The notes under the pieces were generated by a model. The model searched no databases and was not told the origin of the DNA. It saw only the letters and a list, made by a program, of their open reading frames with translations. The position numbers were made by a program, and so were the translations under genes. Below, in pieces: positions 61,062-64,000 of a stretch of 64,000 nt of DNA (its first letter is position 1; every line of letters begins with the position of its first letter). The stretch comes from G965220305 sp965220305. Its GTDB lineage: Bacteria; Chloroflexota; Dehalococcoidia; Lucifugimonadales; UBA3495. The stretch covers positions 3,100,001 to 3,164,000 of the forward strand of contig OZ244817.1 in assembly GCA_965220305.1 (NCBI GenBank), given 5' to 3'.

Positions 61062-62291
61062 CTAATACACCACCTGCCGCTCTTTCAACTCGGACAATTC
61101 CGCTTCGCTCAAACCCAGCATACCACACAGCACCTGCTGGTTGTGTTCCCCCATCAGGGGGGCGTGGCGGCGGATGGCCGAAGGGGTCTGGCTCAGGTTC
61201 CACATTAGATTGAAGATGGGCTCGGCCCCCAGGGCCGGGTGGTCGATGTCCTGGTACAGGCCCCGCTCCCGGAAATGGGGGTTGAACAACCGTTCCTCGG
61301 CGCCCATCACCGGCATGGCGGCTACGCCCTGGGCCTGCAACAGCTCGGCAATGTCCTCCGCCGTTCCGGTGGCCGTCCACTGGCCAAGGAGCCGGTCCAA
61401 CTGTTGGCGGTTCTTCAGCCGCTGGTACTTGCTGGCGAACTCCGAAGCCTGGGCCCAGTCTGGGCTGCCCATAGCTTCTTTCAGGGATTGCCATTCCGCT
61501 TCGGTGGATACGGCGATGGATACCCAGCGGTCTTCTCCCTGGCAGGGGTAGTTCCCGTAGGGGGCCAGGGTGGGGTCGAAATTGCCCCGAGGTCCCAATA
61601 CCCGGCCCGCCATGACGTATTCCATGAGGCCCACTCCCTGGGTGACCACAGTGGCCCGCAGCATGGACAGGTCGATGTATTGGCCCTGGCCTGTACGTTT
61701 GCGCTGGTACAGGGCCGCCGCGATGGCGAACACGGTGTGCAACGCCCCGCAAATATCGCCGTAGGCGTGTTTCAGTCCCAGGGGACGCTCCCCCTCATAG
61801 CCCTGGGTGCTGTCCAGGCCGGCCAGCGCCCCGATGGAAGGAGCGTAAGCCCGCAGGTCCCGTAGCGGCCCGCTCTGCCCGGTGGAGGAAATGGAGGCCA
61901 TGATGATGTCTGGCCTGATGCGGCTCAGTTCCTGGTACCCCAGCCCCAAGCGTTCCATGACTCCGGGGGAGAAATTCTCGATTACCACGTCACTATGTTC
62001 CACCAGTCGTTTTGCCAGGGCCACCGCCTCGGTCTGGCCGATGTTCAGGGTGACGCTGAGCTTGTTGCGGTTGACGTTGTGGAACATGGGGTTCTGTTCC
62101 GGGTCCGGCTGGTCGCCGACGATAGGCCGTCCCATGCGCATGTAGTCCAGGCGCTGGCGGGTCTCCACCTTGATGACCTCGGCCCCCATGTCGGCCAGTA
62201 CCATGCCGGGTATGGCCCCGGCCAATACCCAGCCAAAGTCCAGCACTCGGTAGCCGTGCAACGGGCCGGAGCCCTCGGGTATGCGATTCAT
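61062..62291 (-). CDS. CaiB/BaiF family CoA-transferase
   Basis: 409 residues. YRVLDFGWVLAGAIPGMVLA, VIKVETRQRLDYMR and the catalytic Asp in GQYIDLSMLRATVV mark the family. Third of four such enzymes in this 8-kb stretch. Separated from 62370-63593 by about 78 bp and probably co-transcribed with it. Confidence 0.88.
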   Translation of the reverse strand: MNRIPEGSGPLHGYRVLDFGWVLAGAIPGMVLADMGAEVIKVETRQRLDYMRMGRPIVGDQPDPEQNPMFHNVNRNKLSVTLNIGQTEAVALAKRLVEHSDVVIENFSPGVMERLGLGYQELSRIRPDIIMASISSTGQSGPLRDLRAYAPSIGALAGLDSTQGYEGERPLGLKHAYGDICGALHTVFAIAAALYQRKRTGQGQYIDLSMLRATVVTQGVGLMEYVMAGRVLGPRGNFDPTLAPYGNYPCQGEDRWVSIAVSTEAEWQSLKEAMGSPDWAQASEFASKYQRLKNRQQLDRLLGQWTATGTAEDIAELLQAQGVAAMPVMGAEERLFNPHFRERGLYQDIDHPALGAEPIFNLMWNLSQTPSAIRRHAPLMGEHNQQVLCGMLGLSEAELSELKERQVVY

Positions 62292-62369
62292 GGCGTTTCC
62301 GTCCTCATCTACCTATTGAGCCACCTGGTCGGCGTTCCCAGCGCGGTGAAATAAGGGCCGAGGCTCCGG

Positions 62370-63593
62370 TCAGATTATGCCCGTCTGGTACAGCTTTACC
62401 AGTTGCTCTTTGGTATACCCCAGTCCGTCGCACAGGACATCCTCGTTGTGTTGGCCCAGGTAGGGAGCGGGGCGGGACGGCTGCTCCGATGCCCCCGGCA
62501 GGGTATAAGGAGGACCGGGGTAGGTAATGGTCCCGGTATCGTCCCTCGGGATGTCCACAAACAGCCCGGCCAGGCTGGGATCGTGCTGCACCTCCTCGTA
62601 GGTGCGTACCGGCGCTAGGGGTATCCGGTGTTCCAGGGCCAACTCCAACAGTTCCGCCTTGGTGTAGTCCTTCAGCCAGGCTTCCAAGTAACCGTCCAAC
62701 TCATCGGCGTAAAGGTTGTTCATTTCAGTACGGTTGCGGAACCTGGGTTCTCGGGACCACTCTGGGTTGCCCATAAGTTCCAGGATTTGCCGCCATTGGC
62801 GTCCCTCGGGGGAGCCGACGAAGATGTAGCCGTCCTTGCAACGCAGAATGCAGTTGGGGTAGGGAAAGTCCAGGGCGTGGTGATCGGTGCGGCGGGTGAC
62901 TCGCCACTGGTAGACGGCCATCAGCGCCTCCGGGCCGTTGTACACCCCGGCCATGCTCTCCACCTCGGCGATGTCGATGTGCTGGCCAGAGCCTACTCCT
63001 TCCACCGCCAGCAATGCCATGACAATGGACGATGCGGCGGCCATGCCGGCGAAGTAGCCCACTTCCGGCGTCCCGAAGGTCAGCGGCTCCCGATCGGCGG
63101 AACCCAGCCCCTCGCTGATGCCCCCGGCGGCGGCCAGGTTGATGTCGTAAGCCTTGTAGTTGCGGTAGGGGCCGGTTAGACCGAAGGGGGTTATGGAGGC
63201 CATCACCAGGTCGGGGTTGTGCTGGCGCAGGGCCTCGTAGTCGAGCCCCAGTTGATCCATCCGCTGGCCCGAGTAGTTATGTACCAGCGCGTCCGAACCA
63301 GCTACCAAGTCGTGCAGGATGCTCTGGCCGGTAGGCGTTTCCAGGTTAACGGTTATGCTTCGTTTGTCGGAGTTGAGGTAAAGGAACAAGCCGCTGCGTT
63401 CCGGGTGGGGGTCATCGTTCAGGAAGGGACCATACCGCCGGGAGGCATCGCCGGTCCCGGGCGGTTCGATCTTGGTAACTTCCGCCCCCATATTGGCCAG
63501 CAGCTTGCCGCAGTAGGGGGCGGAGATAAAATCCCCCAGTTCCAGCACTCTCAGTCCTTCCAGCAGGGAGTAGCTCACGTCCGGGCCTCGCAC
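62370..63593 (-). CDS. CaiB/BaiF family CoA-transferase
   Basis: 407 residues. LRVLELGDFISAPYCGKLLA, VTKIEPPGTGDASRR and the Asp in GQHIDIAEVESMAGV show an intact family-III enzyme with the usual D-x-x-x-x-E order. Starts at GTG. It lies 28 bp downstream of the CitE-like gene, so the two form an operon: a lyase/CoA-transferase pair. Confidence 0.88.
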   Translation of the reverse strand: MRGPDVSYSLLEGLRVLELGDFISAPYCGKLLANMGAEVTKIEPPGTGDASRRYGPFLNDDPHPERSGLFLYLNSDKRSITVNLETPTGQSILHDLVAGSDALVHNYSGQRMDQLGLDYEALRQHNPDLVMASITPFGLTGPYRNYKAYDINLAAAGGISEGLGSADREPLTFGTPEVGYFAGMAAASSIVMALLAVEGVGSGQHIDIAEVESMAGVYNGPEALMAVYQWRVTRRTDHHALDFPYPNCILRCKDGYIFVGSPEGRQWRQILELMGNPEWSREPRFRNRTEMNNLYADELDGYLEAWLKDYTKAELLELALEHRIPLAPVRTYEEVQHDPSLAGLFVDIPRDDTGTITYPGPPYTLPGASEQPSRPAPYLGQHNEDVLCDGLGYTKEQLVKLYQTGII

Positions 63594-63621
63594 ATTTTGG
63601 TGGGTGAATCAGCCGGCCTAA

Positions 63622-64000
63622 CTAGGGTGCGGTGGTTTCCGATTCCAGGATGCCCCATTCTTTGACCATTGCCAGCATGGCCCGGGCGGTCTCCTCGTGG
63701 GCCACGTCCACCATGTCCCCGGCGTAGGTTACGGCGGCGCTGCCCTCCTGTCTACGGCTTTTCATGGCTTCCAACAGTCCCTGCCAGTGGGCTATCTCCT
63801 CCCGGGAGGGGGTGAACACCTCGTTGACCACCGGCACGTGGGACGGGTGGATGAGGTGCATTCCAGTGTAGCCCAGTTGCTTCAACTGGGTTGCCAGAGT
63901 ACGTAAGCCGTCCAGGTTGTGGATGTCCATCCAGCCGCCGCTGAGGGGATATTGGATCCCGGCGGAGCGGGAGTCCACCAGCACCTTCGACTTGATGAAC
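63622..64000 (-). CDS. HpcH/HpaI aldolase/CitE-like lyase, C-terminal part cut by the window edge
   Basis: The frame is open to the window edge. VDSRSAGIQYPLSGGWMDIH, GYTGMHLIHPSHVPVVNEVF and TPSREEIAHWQ are the C-terminal third of the CitE/malyl-CoA-lyase family (I-H-P-x-H/Q-V motif). It should cleave a 3-hydroxyacyl-CoA such as malyl- or citramalyl-CoA. The N-terminal half, with the metal ligands, is outside. Confidence 0.85.
   Translation of the reverse strand, partial: FIKSKVLVDSRSAGIQYPLSGGWMDIHNLDGLRTLATQLKQLGYTGMHLIHPSHVPVVNEVFTPSREEIAHWQGLLEAMKSRRQEGSAAVTYAGDMVDVAHEETARAMLAMVKEWGILESETTAP

Overview
The window reads as GC-rich chromosomal DNA from an uncultured Chloroflexota bacterium, probably of the Dehalococcoidia/SAR202 kind. 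This is an inference from gene content: paired DUF2298 (YYY) and Agl23-like membrane giants, four CaiB/BaiF CoA-transferases, a luciferase-like monooxygenase, an HpaB-type hydroxylase, MmgE/PrpD, AXE1-type esterases and a MaoC double-hotdog hydratase. No rRNA, tRNA or CRISPR array was found.

Layout. 0-2 kb is a small accessory patch: a frameshifted RusA-like nuclease gene, an IS5-family element inserted at that gene's stop codon, and a DUF2283 gene with a frameshifted toxin-like partner. 2-15 kb carries an MBL hydrolase, an M16 peptidase, a FIST/PBP-like/SDR operon, an LLM oxidoreductase, a divergent MerR (HspR-like) module with a 66-aa protein, MmgE/PrpD, PAC2 and DUF362. 15-17 kb is a Septu defence pair (ptuA, ptuB). 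18-22.7 kb holds larE-larC and, convergent to them, larB-flippase-UbiA: the synthesis genes of the nickel-pincer cofactor without larA. 23-36 kb has a divergent PEPCK-like protein, an amidohydrolase, a frameshifted MFS gene, an esterase, HpaB, YchF, and a GatC-like/amidase pair. 37-41 kb is an S9 peptidase and two tandem AXE1-type genes, the second without its catalytic Ser and His. 41.7-44.1 kb carries a DsbA-like gene with an in-frame TGA at the active-site Cys position, followed by rnc and ftsY. 44.3-51.8 kb is a tight membrane-glycosylation-like cluster. 52-64 kb is GGT followed by a long minus-strand acyl-CoA region (ECH, four CaiB, MaoC, CitE-like).

The most striking points are: (1) a strong selenoprotein candidate at 41700-42332, with UGA in the CPxxY position, a good Shine-Dalgarno, no Cys elsewhere, and a small hairpin with a GU-containing loop at bSECIS distance; (2) a roughly 165-190 bp MITE family in four copies, ending in CAGGG...CCCTG inverted repeats with 9-bp target duplications; one copy splits a DUF2283 gene whose frame is restored exactly if the element and one duplication are removed; (3) a dRS3-like palindromic repeat (ATTCCC-N8-GGGAAT) in at least twelve intergenic copies, four of them inside those MITEs; (4) two near-consensus divergent promoters with palindromes between an HspR-like regulator and an orphan 66-aa protein. 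An unusual number of genes are broken by single-base shifts, an amber codon or insertions, so either pseudogene formation or assembly error must be considered.
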